This document shows positions 1 through 8,790 of a stretch of 34,239 nucleotides of DNA, piece after piece; position 1 is the first letter of the stretch; each line of letters begins with the position of its first letter. The position numbers and the translations under genes were made by a program. Source of the stretch: Thermoplasmata archaeon (GTDB lineage: Archaea; Thermoplasmatota; Thermoplasmata; Thermoplasmatales; Thermoplasmataceae); contig JAJYUI010000005.1 of NCBI GenBank assembly GCA_021792595.1, positions 1-34,239 of the forward strand, written 5' to 3'. The notes beneath the pieces were generated by a model that was given only the letters and a program-made list of their open reading frames with translations, did no database searches and had not been told where the DNA came from.

Positions 1-456
1 GATCTGAGATTCTTCAGCAAGATGATGGCAGGAAACCTTGGTAGGATATCCCAGGGGTTGCTCCTAAAGCTCGAGGACATGTTCTCCCGGTTTGAAACGG
101 ACCTGATCCATGACATCAAGACGTCCGTGATACACGGAGACCTCTACAGGGGAAACGTGCTGGTTGATCAGGGTACCGGAAGGGTAACGGGAATCATCGA
201 CTGGGGGTTTGCCGAAATCGGTGATCCCGCCCTGGATTTTGCAGCACTAGCGGTGGATCTTCCTCTTAAGGACGTGAAGGAGATGCTCAGGCTGTACGCT
301 GGAACTGTGGACAGGAACTTCATGAAAAGGATGGAATTCTACTGGCGTATTGAGCCACTTTACGGGCTTATGGGAACGCAGGATTCAGGAAGCCTATCCA
401 GAATAAACTCAGTGGTGGAAGTACTGAACAGCAGGTTGAACAAGAGCCTTGCATGA
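1..456 (+). CDS. APH/choline kinase-type phosphotransferase, C-terminal part (5' truncated by window edge)
   Basis: Frame is open from base 1 (DLRFFSKMMAGN...); VIHGDLYRGNVLVD and GIIDWGFAEIGDPALDFA match the catalytic and metal-binding motifs of aminoglycoside phosphotransferase family proteins. Confidence 0.85.
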   Translation, partial: DLRFFSKMMAGNLGRISQGLLLKLEDMFSRFETDLIHDIKTSVIHGDLYRGNVLVDQGTGRVTGIIDWGFAEIGDPALDFAALAVDLPLKDVKEMLRLYAGTVDRNFMKRMEFYWRIEPLYGLMGTQDSGSLSRINSVVEVLNSRLNKSLA

Positions 457-514
457 ACCATTTCCTCAAGGTTTCGCACCCCCTTGATTGGTTGTGCTTC
501 TTTCAGGTTGGAAA

Positions 515-838
515 GGGGGCAAGTGCCCGGAGTAAGCCCCTTTCTGTTACCCGCTTTCGCGGCTGGCAACATTGGACTTCAAGGCTCATGGCCTTCGTCT
601 TACCCGATCCTTGCGGCCACCTCACGGGATCCGTTTAGACTTTCTCCGTCCAGGGAGGACTTCCATCGGTACTTCCGCGAGCGTCATCTTTGCGAATCAC
701 CCTCATGGCGGAAACCGTGTTTTTCTTTTTCCTTTACCATCCTTCTCAGGATGCCGGCTTGCGACGGCTGGACCTGGCCGTGGAGAGGGGACTTTCCTCA
801 CTCTTGCGAGCGTAAGTTGCCCTCGGGCTCTGGCCCCC
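515..838 (-). ncRNA. rnpB: RNase P RNA (archaeal)
   Basis: Reverse complement contains GAGGAAAGUCC near the 5' end and GGGUAACAGAAAGGGGCUUACUCC near the 3' end, hallmark RNase P RNA conserved regions; terminal GGGGGC (833-838) can pair with GCCCCC (515-520) as P1. Boundaries approximate. Confidence 0.92.
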
Positions 839-860
839 AGAATCTCAATATTTTTCAAGT

Positions 861-870
861 GGATATAAGG
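861..870 (-). promoter_or_regulatory. TATA-like box for RNase P RNA
   Basis: CCTTATATCC on the minus strand lies about 25 nt upstream of the inferred RNA 5' end, between the GINS stop codon and rnpB. Confidence 0.55.
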
Positions 871-873
871 GTA

Positions 874-1503
874 TCACTGGTGCAGCTTGACTTCCACCGC
901 ACTCTTCCTCTTGATCAGGAGTTCCGCAAATTTCCTGTTCAGGTGCACAAGATCATTGTCCCTGAAAAAGTAGTTTCTGTCAGGTTGTGCAATGGGCGGC
1001 TGGTCCCCGACGATCCTTACAAGCGTATAGGCATCGGGGCTTTCGGGCTCGTGCTTCTGCTTGGGTATGTCAATCTTCTCCGGTTCAGGCGGGATCGCCT
1101 CCTTCTGGCGCTTGGGCAATTCCCCCCTGGAAATATACAGGAACTGTTCCCTGGTCCTCTCTCCTATGGACGTCAGGAATTTCTTCTCGGAATCAGTGAG
1201 CATTTCCAGGTCTTCATTCTCGATCCTGTAGACAGACAGCCTGAGGATCTTGCTGTACCTGAGCTGGAAGAATGTGCTGAACTCAGTCTCGAATTTCCTC
1301 ATCCTGTCCTTGAGCTGAAGGTATTTGTCTATGTCACCGGAGGCGGCTTTTTCAGCCTCTTGGCTCAGGGATTCATACGCCTCGCGATATGTCTCGTAGA
1401 ACCTTGCGTCGATCTTCCTCACTCTCTTGGAGTTCTTTTCCACCCGTATTGCAGAGAGGAGATCGCTGAAAGCCCTGTCAATTTCCTGAGGAGTTAGAGG
1501 CAA
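874..1503 (-). CDS. Archaeal GINS complex subunit (Gins51/Gins15-like)
   Basis: Helical N-terminal A domain and C-terminal B-like domain (YFFRDNDLVHLNRKFAELLIKRKSAVEVKLHQ); 209 aa. Confidence 0.7.
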   Translation of the reverse strand: MPLTPQEIDRAFSDLLSAIRVEKNSKRVRKIDARFYETYREAYESLSQEAEKAASGDIDKYLQLKDRMRKFETEFSTFFQLRYSKILRLSVYRIENEDLEMLTDSEKKFLTSIGERTREQFLYISRGELPKRQKEAIPPEPEKIDIPKQKHEPESPDAYTLVRIVGDQPPIAQPDRNYFFRDNDLVHLNRKFAELLIKRKSAVEVKLHQ

Positions 1504-1612
1504 TGATACCCTTAGAAGAAGTGCATATTAAAGAGGCACGATTTTCGCTGCCATTCATGGCATGTGCAACGTGTCCCGCCTCCGGGAACCGTGGATTCAG
1601 TTATCCTGTGGA

Positions 1613-2503
1613 TCACAATATGTTCTCAGTGCCGTAGAGCCTGCCAGGGATTTCGATGAACGACTTTCTGAGAAGTTCGACGCTTTCCGGGAATTCCTGC
1701 ACCAGGTATCTCGCCCTCCTTGGCACGGAAGACGGAGAAATAACCTTCCCCGGTTTTTGAGGATCATCGACATAATCGGTTTCAAGAAGGAATTCCTTCC
1801 CTGATTCCACTGCCAGCCGTGCATTCGGCCTTGTGGCAAGTACAGATCTCGCAACAGCCGTTTCACATGACAGAAGCTCCGGTTCAGCGTGGTGCTTCAC
1901 CACCATACCCGGATCAATCCCTGATGCGGTAGCCATGGCCTCAATGGACTTCAGGGACCCGCAATCCAGATCTTCAGTGTGGAGTATCACCGGGCACCCA
2001 AGGTCCGCAGCCGTCTTCATTGCCTCCGATATCACCATGTTTGAGGCATCCCTCACATGTTCGTCAACTGCGAAATGAGGCCTTCCGACCTCGCCTATGG
2101 CACCCGCCTCCGCCCGTGAGACATAACCTCCTGCCATGCTCACGCCGGAGATCATTTCCTCCAGTGGGTTCCTGCCAGCCTGCGAGAAGAAAAAATAGTC
2201 CAGTGGATACGGGCCAAGGGTGAGTACAACCTTCACAGATGTCTCTCTCCTTACTGCCGCAGCAATCCTGGCCGTCCTTCCGTATAGAGTGCCATAATAT
2301 CCGTCAGCAGGAAGAGAATAGTCCGGAAGGTTTGTGAGGTTGATGCAGGTCCCACCCTCCCTCTCAAACTGCATCACGGCTTCCAGGAAGAGGCCGTCTT
2401 CCCGTAGATGGAAATGATTGTCGAAGATGGAGTCCAGTTCAGCCGGTCTTCCGTTCCTCATTGTGGGAATTGAAGGGGAAACACGGTAAAGAAGTCTCCC
2501 CAT
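1613..2503 (-). CDS. TatD-like metal-dependent hydrolase
   Basis: N-terminal FDNHFHL metal motif, internal VILHTED, GMVVKHHAEPE and LLETDYVDDP motifs, as in TatD/amidohydrolase TIM barrels. Confidence 0.75.
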   Translation of the reverse strand: MGRLLYRVSPSIPTMRNGRPAELDSIFDNHFHLREDGLFLEAVMQFEREGGTCINLTNLPDYSLPADGYYGTLYGRTARIAAAVRRETSVKVVLTLGPYPLDYFFFSQAGRNPLEEMISGVSMAGGYVSRAEAGAIGEVGRPHFAVDEHVRDASNMVISEAMKTAADLGCPVILHTEDLDCGSLKSIEAMATASGIDPGMVVKHHAEPELLSCETAVARSVLATRPNARLAVESGKEFLLETDYVDDPQKPGKVISPSSVPRRARYLVQEFPESVELLRKSFIEIPGRLYGTENIL

Positions 2504-2527
2504 GGGTCGCGGAAACAGTTCCGCAGT

Positions 2528-3658
2528 CTATGCAACAAAGGGGGAGGGATGAGAGGAAATCATCTTCCAGATGTCCCTCCTCATTATGGTGGAAGGCGGC
2601 TCCTCACCGTTCCTGAGTGAATTCCTCACCATGGTTGCACTGAACCTGAGTAAGTCGCTGCCGTTGTGCGGGCAGGACTTGACGCTGGTGATCCACTGGC
2701 ACTTCCTGCAATAGACAGCCTCCTCGAAAGGGATCACGCTTATCCCCAGGTCATCAAAACTCATGACGTTTCTCTGTGCGTCATAAGGGCCATAGAAGTT
2801 CCCCACTCCTGCATGGTCACGGCCCATTATGAAGTGTGTGCACCCGAAATTCTTCCTCATTATTGCATGCAGCAGTGCCTCCCTGGGGCCCGCATACTGC
2901 ATCTGGTAATTCACGGTTGACACGACCGCCCTGTTGTTCGGGAAGTATTCTGACACAAGGGCGGAGTATGCTGATACGATGAGGTCATCGTTGAAGTCTC
3001 CAGCTTTCTTCTTCCCGATCACGGGGTTGATGAAGATCCCGTCAGTGATGTTCAGGCTTGCCTTCTGAAGGTATTCATGGCCCATGTGGGGCACGTTTCT
3101 TGTCTGGAACGCGGCTACAGTCTTCCAGCCACGCTCAGTGAAAGCCTTCCTTGTATCGGCAGGCCGCATGAAGCTGCCGGAATGCGGGAGCCCAGGATCA
3201 TCGGCATTCAGTATCCTTCCGGAAATGAGGAAATCACCCAGCCTGTATGTGGCATCAACTCCGGGGTGCTCTATTGAATTCGTGCCGAAAACTCTCTCAC
3301 AGAACCTTCTCTTCTCGAATGGAAAAACCTCTTCCACCTTTACGCGGGCTATCACCTTTCCACCGTGCCTGAGGAATATCTCGTCCCCCTCCCCTGCGGC
3401 ATCCTTTGCCGAATCCAGCAGCAGGGGTATCGGCCACGGTATTCCATCCGCAAGCCTCTGGGAATCCAGGATGCTTGTGTAATCCTCCCTGCAGGAGAAA
3501 CCGCCAAGAGGGCTGTAAACGCCTGTCCTCATCAACTGTACCGAGGTGGCTATTGAGTCCCCTACATCCAGTACCAAGCCATCGTTTGGATCTGCTCCAT
3601 TGAGTGCGGGGATCGAAACAAGTTTTCCGCCATGAGGATCTGGCAGCAGTTCACTCAC
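2528..3658 (-). CDS. sat: Sulfate adenylyltransferase (ATP sulfurylase); start moved to GTG at 3658
   Basis: VAAFQTRNVPHMGHEYLQKASL (QTRNP/HxGH-type site), IMGRDHAGVGNFYGPYDAQ and C-terminal CxxC...C motif. The ORF track start at 3784 would overlap the upstream reductase by over 130 nt; a GTG at 3658-3656 overlaps its TGA and is preceded by AGAGGA. Confidence 0.92.
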   Translation of the reverse strand: MSELLPDPHGGKLVSIPALNGADPNDGLVLDVGDSIATSVQLMRTGVYSPLGGFSCREDYTSILDSQRLADGIPWPIPLLLDSAKDAAGEGDEIFLRHGGKVIARVKVEEVFPFEKRRFCERVFGTNSIEHPGVDATYRLGDFLISGRILNADDPGLPHSGSFMRPADTRKAFTERGWKTVAAFQTRNVPHMGHEYLQKASLNITDGIFINPVIGKKKAGDFNDDLIVSAYSALVSEYFPNNRAVVSTVNYQMQYAGPREALLHAIMRKNFGCTHFIMGRDHAGVGNFYGPYDAQRNVMSFDDLGISVIPFEEAVYCRKCQWITSVKSCPHNGSDLLRFSATMVRNSLRNGEEPPSTIMRRDIWKMISSHPSPFVA

Positions 3659-4373
3659 TCCTCTGGAAAATGAACGGGTTTGATCCAACCGTATGTAGGC
3701 CGCATTCCTTTGCGCCCGTTTCCCACCACCATCTTCCGGACCTTTCCTCTTCCCAGGGCCTGACGGCCCTAGTGCATGGGGCACATCCTATGCTTCTGTA
3801 GCCTCTGTCAAAGAGACTGTTGTATGGAACGCTGTTCTCTGAAATGAACTCCCATATGTCTGCCGAGGTCCAGTCTATGAGGGGATTGTACTTTGTTATC
3901 CCGCCATGCGCTGAATCAACCTCCTCACTGGAAGCCTTCTCCCGTACTGAAGTCTGGTCTCTCCTGATCCCGGATATCCACGCAGATACACCGGAAAGAG
4001 CTCTCTGGAGCGGTTCCACTTTCCTGACATGGCAGCATTCCTCACGGTTTGCCCTGGACTCATAGAAATGGTTCATTCCCTTCGCAGCAACCATTTCCTC
4101 AACCGATTTCCTTTCAGGGAAAAGGACCTCCGGCATCACGCCGTACTTCCGGGTCGTCCTTTCCATGAGGTTGTAGGTTTCCTCGGGGAGCCTGCCCGTG
4201 TCAATGGATACATGCCGTATGTTCAATCCCGCTGAATGTGCAAGATGCGTGATAACCATGTCCTCTGCCCCGAAACTTGTAAGAAAGATGACTGATGCTC
4301 CGTGTTCCTCAACCGCTTTTCTCAAGATTCCAGTTGACATCTCTGCCAGCTGGCTGATATCGTTTCTTGACAC
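3651..4373 (-). CDS. cysH: Phosphoadenosine/adenosine phosphosulfate reductase, 4Fe-4S APS reductase type
   Basis: SFGAEDMVITHL, WISGIRRDQTSVR, paired cysteines EECCHVRK and GCAPCTR, catalytic KECGLH near the C-terminus. The CC...CxxC set is characteristic of Fe-S APS reductases. Confidence 0.9.
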   Translation of the reverse strand: MSRNDISQLAEMSTGILRKAVEEHGASVIFLTSFGAEDMVITHLAHSAGLNIRHVSIDTGRLPEETYNLMERTTRKYGVMPEVLFPERKSVEEMVAAKGMNHFYESRANREECCHVRKVEPLQRALSGVSAWISGIRRDQTSVREKASSEEVDSAHGGITKYNPLIDWTSADIWEFISENSVPYNSLFDRGYRSIGCAPCTRAVRPWEEERSGRWWWETGAKECGLHTVGSNPFIFQRSE

Positions 4374-4410
4374 GGAAAGTTAAGTGCCTGTTAATAAATA
4401 TGCATAATGG

Positions 4411-4427
4411 TACATGTAAAGCATGTA
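4411..4427. promoter_or_regulatory. Palindrome in the divergent sulfate assimilation/ComA promoter region
   Basis: TACATG-TAAAG-CATGTA perfect 6-bp arms, 5-nt spacer, between divergent genes. Confidence 0.45.
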
Positions 4428-4501
4428 TATAATGTGAAAGAAACTGCTATGAATTAAGGAATGTGAAGATAAATTTACATATACATGCGTTATCACTTTG
4501 C

Positions 4502-5479
4502 GTGAACCTATTCTTTGAAGAACTGCCAAGAACGAAGATCGCAGGCGATTACCACACCATGATGATAGACAGGATGCTCCCCGGCCTTGAACAGATGCTG
4601 CCTATGATATCCCGCTATGTCACAGTCGCGAAAATTGGATGGGGAATCCCGCTGCTACTGGACGGGAAGGCTCTGTCCAGTAGGGTGAGGAAGTACAGGG
4701 AACAGGGTATTTCTGTTTCGAACGGTGGCACAATGCTCGAGATTGCCTCCACCAACGGGAAGCACCTCCAGCTCCTGGAGAGGATGAAGGAGATGGGCTT
4801 CTCCACGGTGGAACTCAGCGAAGGCGTGATAGACATACCCAGGAGGCAGAAGAACGAGATTGTTGAATTCGCAAAGTCAGAGGGAATGAGGCTTCATGTC
4901 GAGGTGGGAAGAAAGAGCGCCGCAAACCAGCTGTCACTGGAGGAGACGATAGACCGCATGAAGAATTTTGCCGACTATGAACCCGACATGATAATTATAG
5001 AGGGAAGGGAGACAGGAAAGAACGTGGAAATCTATGACCAGGACGGCAAGATAAAATGGGACTGGGTCTCCAGGATAACAGAGGAATTCGAGCTTCCCAA
5101 GATAATGTTCGAGGCACCCCTTGAAGATCAGCAGGCACAGTTGATCGTCCGCCTTGGAAACACCATAAACCTGGGAAACGTATCCATGCACAGTGCAATC
5201 CCGCTGGAGAGCCAGAGACAGGGCCTCAGGGGAGACACATTTGGTGCGCACCTTGGAGTGGAAAGCGTGGACGGAAGCCCGGCGACAAAATTCGTGTATC
5301 ACGTGATCGCCGGAGGCGGGCCAATGGATCAGTCAAGGATTATCAGGGTGACCGGGCTCAACAGGAGGACCGTTCAGAACTCCATAGACAGCCTTTCAAA
5401 CCAGGGGCTTCTGAGGGAAGTTCCCGATCCGCACGATCTAAGAAGGAAACTTTACTCATGTGAGGTCTCGCAGAAGTGA
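4502..5479 (+). CDS. comA: Phosphosulfolactate synthase (ComA family) with C-terminal winged-helix domain
   Basis: ComA-like blocks AKIGWG, GGTMLEIA, GFSTVELSEGVIDIP, LHVEVGRKSA, MIIIEGRETGKNVEIYDQDG, IMFEAPLEDQQAQLIVRLGNTINLGNV, PLESQRQGLRGDTF, followed by wHTH-like KFVYHVIAGGGPMDQSRIIRVTGLNRRTVQNSIDSLSNQGLLREVPDPHDLRRKLYS. Track start is 4463; GTG at 4502 fits ComA length and the TATA-like sequence near 4475-4483. Confidence 0.88.
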   Translation: MNLFFEELPRTKIAGDYHTMMIDRMLPGLEQMLPMISRYVTVAKIGWGIPLLLDGKALSSRVRKYREQGISVSNGGTMLEIASTNGKHLQLLERMKEMGFSTVELSEGVIDIPRRQKNEIVEFAKSEGMRLHVEVGRKSAANQLSLEETIDRMKNFADYEPDMIIIEGRETGKNVEIYDQDGKIKWDWVSRITEEFELPKIMFEAPLEDQQAQLIVRLGNTINLGNVSMHSAIPLESQRQGLRGDTFGAHLGVESVDGSPATKFVYHVIAGGGPMDQSRIIRVTGLNRRTVQNSIDSLSNQGLLREVPDPHDLRRKLYSCEVSQK

Positions 5480-6921
5480 GCAACAGGAAGAAAGCAAGAA
5501 TCATCATGGTCCTCGGGACCCAGTCCGGAGCGGGCAAGTCCCTTGTGGCCACGTGCCTCTGCCGCATTCTCCGGGGAAGAGGTCTCAGGGTTGCCCCATT
5601 CAAGGCGCTGAACATGTCTCTCAACTCAACGGTAACGGATTCCGGAGAGGAAATAGCAAGGGCACAGTGGCTTCAGGCCATAGCTTCAGGGAGGAAGGCG
5701 GAAGCCAGGTTCAACCCGATACTCCTGAAACCGGAGGGATCTGGAAGGTCACAGTTGATCCTGCTTGGCAGGACCATTGGATCATTCACCCATGAAGGCT
5801 ATTCGGGAATCATCCGGGAAAGGGGAAGAGATGCAGTAACCAGGTCCCTAAATTCACTCCTGGTGGAGAATGATGCCGTTGTGACAGAGGGTTCAGGATC
5901 CCCCGCAGAGATAAACCTGCTGGATCAGGATTTGGCAAACACATTCCTGATGGAGAATTATGAGGCAGAGTGTATCCTGGTGGGAAACATATACAACGGG
6001 GGGGTTTTCGCCTCAATTCTTGGTACAGTGCTTCTTGTCCGGAGGCCAGACAGGATCAAGTGGCTGCTTATCAACAACCTGGCGGGAGATTCCGCAATGC
6101 TGGCTGCTGGAATAGAAGAACTTGAAAGAAGGGCAGGGAAACCGGTTATAGGTGTTATCCCGCACATGGAGGTAAATCTGCCGGGAGAGGATTTGCTTGA
6201 CTACACAGGGTCCTCCGGGGGGGACATATGGATCGTGAAGTATCCCGGAATGGAAAACTATTCTGACATTGATTACCTCGCTTTCAACAGGATCGGGTTC
6301 AGGTATGTGAGGTCCAGGACTTCTCTCCAGGGTTGCAGGCTGCTGATCCTTCCAGGCTCGAAGAACGTGGCATCAGATCTCAGGTTCCTCAGGGAAAACG
6401 GAATGGACAAAATGATAATGGAGGCTGCGGGCATGGGCATCCCGGTGCTTGGCATCTGCGGAGGTTACCAGATGCTTGGAGAGAGCATTGCCGACCCGGA
6501 AGGAATTGAGGAAAAAGGGATCTTTGATGGATTGAAATTGCTCAAGGTTAACACCGTTTATGACAGTGAGAAGACTGTAAGGGTAACAGAATTCACCGGA
6601 ATTCACCACAGGTTTTCCGGGGTATCAGGAAAAGGCTATGAAATCCACTTTGGCAGGATATGTAATTCAGGGGAGTCAACCCTATTCTCAACAAATCACG
6701 GGGACGAGGGGGCAGTCAGCAAGAATGGAAGGATCATTGGCACAAATATCCACTCCGTGCTTTCGAACAGCGAATTCCTGTCTGCTCTCACAGGTGAGAG
6801 ATTCGAATTCACTTATGACATTGATGATGAGATAGACAGGATATCTAGTGAATTCTTGTCTCACATACAACCCGGGTTCCTCTCCGGGCTTAAGAAGCAT
6901 GATCAAAGTGAAATTCAGTGA
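5476..6921 (+). CDS. cobQ: Cobyric acid synthase
   Basis: N-terminal MVLGTQSGAGKSLVATCLCRILRGRGLRVAPFKALNMSLNS and C-terminal class I glutamine amidotransferase motif VLGICGGYQMLG; GTG start overlaps the comA stop. Confidence 0.95.
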   Translation: MSNRKKARIIMVLGTQSGAGKSLVATCLCRILRGRGLRVAPFKALNMSLNSTVTDSGEEIARAQWLQAIASGRKAEARFNPILLKPEGSGRSQLILLGRTIGSFTHEGYSGIIRERGRDAVTRSLNSLLVENDAVVTEGSGSPAEINLLDQDLANTFLMENYEAECILVGNIYNGGVFASILGTVLLVRRPDRIKWLLINNLAGDSAMLAAGIEELERRAGKPVIGVIPHMEVNLPGEDLLDYTGSSGGDIWIVKYPGMENYSDIDYLAFNRIGFRYVRSRTSLQGCRLLILPGSKNVASDLRFLRENGMDKMIMEAAGMGIPVLGICGGYQMLGESIADPEGIEEKGIFDGLKLLKVNTVYDSEKTVRVTEFTGIHHRFSGVSGKGYEIHFGRICNSGESTLFSTNHGDEGAVSKNGRIIGTNIHSVLSNSEFLSALTGERFEFTYDIDDEIDRISSEFLSHIQPGFLSGLKKHDQSEIQ

Positions 6922-7023
6922 GCGTTACCATGGGAACGCATTTCAAAGCATACCGTTTCAATAGGAAAACAGTCAACCCGGATTCGGTAGATTTTTAAGA
7001 GTTCAAGACTCTCCTGTCCTTCA

Positions 7024-7096
7024 GGGGCTGTGGGGTAGCTTGGTATCCTACGGGCTTTGGGAGCCTGAGACTCCGGTCCAAATCCGGGCAGCCCCA
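7024..7096 (+). tRNA. tRNA-Pro (anticodon TGG)
   Basis: GGGGCTG...CAGCCCC acceptor stem, D-loop GTAGCTTGGTATCC, anticodon arm CGGGC-TTTGGGA-GCCTG, T arm CCGGTCCAAATCCGG. Confidence 0.95.
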
Positions 7097-7217
7097 TTGG
7101 CGTTCTGATTGCACAAGTTGCTGTGATAGAACGGGATGCACGCGCATCTGACCCGTTATTCCCAAAATTTCGAATCGTCGTGCTAACCCATATATATATG
7201 CTTCGCGATAGAGGATA

Positions 7218-8060
7218 ATGGCAGCAAGCGCAGTACCATACGAGATTCTAGGGGGTTTCATACTATTCATACTCTTTATAATCCTGTTATCAGGAATACA
7301 CATCCTGAAGGAATGGGAGAGAGCTATAGTTCTTACTTTGGGGCGATACACCGGTATCAAGGGTCCAGGGGTAATTTTCGTAATGCCGATTATATCGAAG
7401 ATCACCAAACTTTCAACAAGGACACAGACCGTGGCTTTCAAGTCCGAAGCATCATTCACCAAGGACAACGTTCCAGTCAACATTGACGCAGTCATGTATT
7501 TTCAGATCATCGACCCGCAGAAAGCTGTACTTAACATTGAGAACTTCGCAGTAGGTACCAACCTGTCTGCACAGACCACAATCAGGGAGGTGGTAGGCAA
7601 ATCATCGTTTGATGAAGTGCTGTCCGAGAGGGAAAAGATCGCGACTGATGCAAGGGCGATTATAGATGAAAAAACGGAACACTGGGGCGTCAAGGTCTCC
7701 GCAGTCGAGGTGAGGGATGTCATAGTTCCACAGTCGCTGCAGGAGGCAATGTCAAGACAGGCTTCCGCCGAGAGGGAGAGAAGGTCAAGAGTAACCCTGG
7801 CTCTGGCTGAAGTAGAAGCCTCACAGAAAATGGTCGATGCAGCCAATCAGTACAAGAACAACCCTATTGCTTTCCAGTTGCGGTGGATGAACATACTTTA
7901 TGAAATAGGTCTTGAAGGAAAGGGAACCATCATGATGATCCCCATGCAGGCCCTTGAAGGTGGCCAGTTCAGCGAAAAGACACTGACCACACTTGGACTA
8001 AAGTATGTGCAGGAAAAGTCAGATAGCAATGAGGCAGACTCTGACAAGCCTAAGAATTAA
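7218..8060 (+). CDS. SPFH/band 7 slipin-like protein
   Basis: N-terminal TM helix, then EWERAIVLTLGRYTGIKGPGVIFVMPII and VNIDAVMYFQIIDPQKAVLNIENF, IREVVGKSSFDEVLSEREKI; typical stomatin/slipin. Confidence 0.92.
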   Translation: MAASAVPYEILGGFILFILFIILLSGIHILKEWERAIVLTLGRYTGIKGPGVIFVMPIISKITKLSTRTQTVAFKSEASFTKDNVPVNIDAVMYFQIIDPQKAVLNIENFAVGTNLSAQTTIREVVGKSSFDEVLSEREKIATDARAIIDEKTEHWGVKVSAVEVRDVIVPQSLQEAMSRQASAERERRSRVTLALAEVEASQKMVDAANQYKNNPIAFQLRWMNILYEIGLEGKGTIMMIPMQALEGGQFSEKTLTTLGLKYVQEKSDSNEADSDKPKN

Positions 8061-8790
8061 GGATTTCCGCTAGATCCAGGATCTGTTGGGGAGTAAGCAT
8101 CTCCCCTCTTGCTTTTTTCAATTCATCCGGAACACCCATGAAGATGTTTCCAAGCATTTTTCTCCTGTTTGAGAAGATCTTGCGTATTACCATGTCTGCC
8201 TTCCTGGAGTCAACATTCGGTTTCATGGGCGCATGGGTTATCGAGACCACAACGGAATCCACCTGGGGGACAGGCTCGAACAGGCTCCTGGAAACCTCAA
8301 ACTCCATTGATACATGGAACGATAGAGCTGTGTTCACAGTTAGCCTGCAATAGTCGCCCGTACCAGGCTGTGCCACCATCCGGAGTCCAAACTCCTTCTG
8401 CACCATGAGCACAGCTTTCTGGAAACCAAACTCTCTCAGACCGAACAGGATCTCGGACGAGTGCGAGTACGGTATGTTCCCGATTATGAAGTCGAAATCC
8501 CGGTGCTCAAGTTTGCCAAAGGTCGTCTTCAACAGGTCAAATCTTCCGGACGAAATCTCGGCAGAAAATTTTGCGGACAGTGTCCCAAAGTGAGTGTGAT
8601 CCGGCTCGATCCCTGTCAGCCTGCAGTTCTTCTCCAATAGCATTCCTGTGAGAATCCCACCGCCGCAGCCAATTTCAAGCACATTCTTCCCCTCTATGCC
8701 GCCGAGAAGAGCAACTTCCCTTTCAGCAACAGCGATGCTGGTTAGGAACACCTGTCCGTACTTTGTGGAAAGCGTTCGTCTCCCCGTCAT
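8050..8790 (-). CDS. rsmA: 16S rRNA dimethyladenosine transferase
   Basis: GQVFLTS, NVLEIGCGGGILTGMLLE, FIIGNIPYSHSSEI (NxPY), MVQKEFGLRM; KsgA/Dim1 family. Confidence 0.9.
   Translation of the reverse strand: MTGRRTLSTKYGQVFLTSIAVAEREVALLGGIEGKNVLEIGCGGGILTGMLLEKNCRLTGIEPDHTHFGTLSAKFSAEISSGRFDLLKTTFGKLEHRDFDFIIGNIPYSHSSEILFGLREFGFQKAVLMVQKEFGLRMVAQPGTGDYCRLTVNTALSFHVSMEFEVSRSLFEPVPQVDSVVVSITHAPMKPNVDSRKADMVIRKIFSNRRKMLGNIFMGVPDELKKARGEMLTPQQILDLAEILNS

Noticed and set aside
484-1497. 337-aa plus-strand ORF
   Set aside because: Antisense to RNase P RNA and GINS, both of which have clear signatures; no protein-family motif.
6995-7495. 166-aa minus-strand ORF
   Set aside because: Runs antisense through tRNA-Pro and the slipin 5' end.
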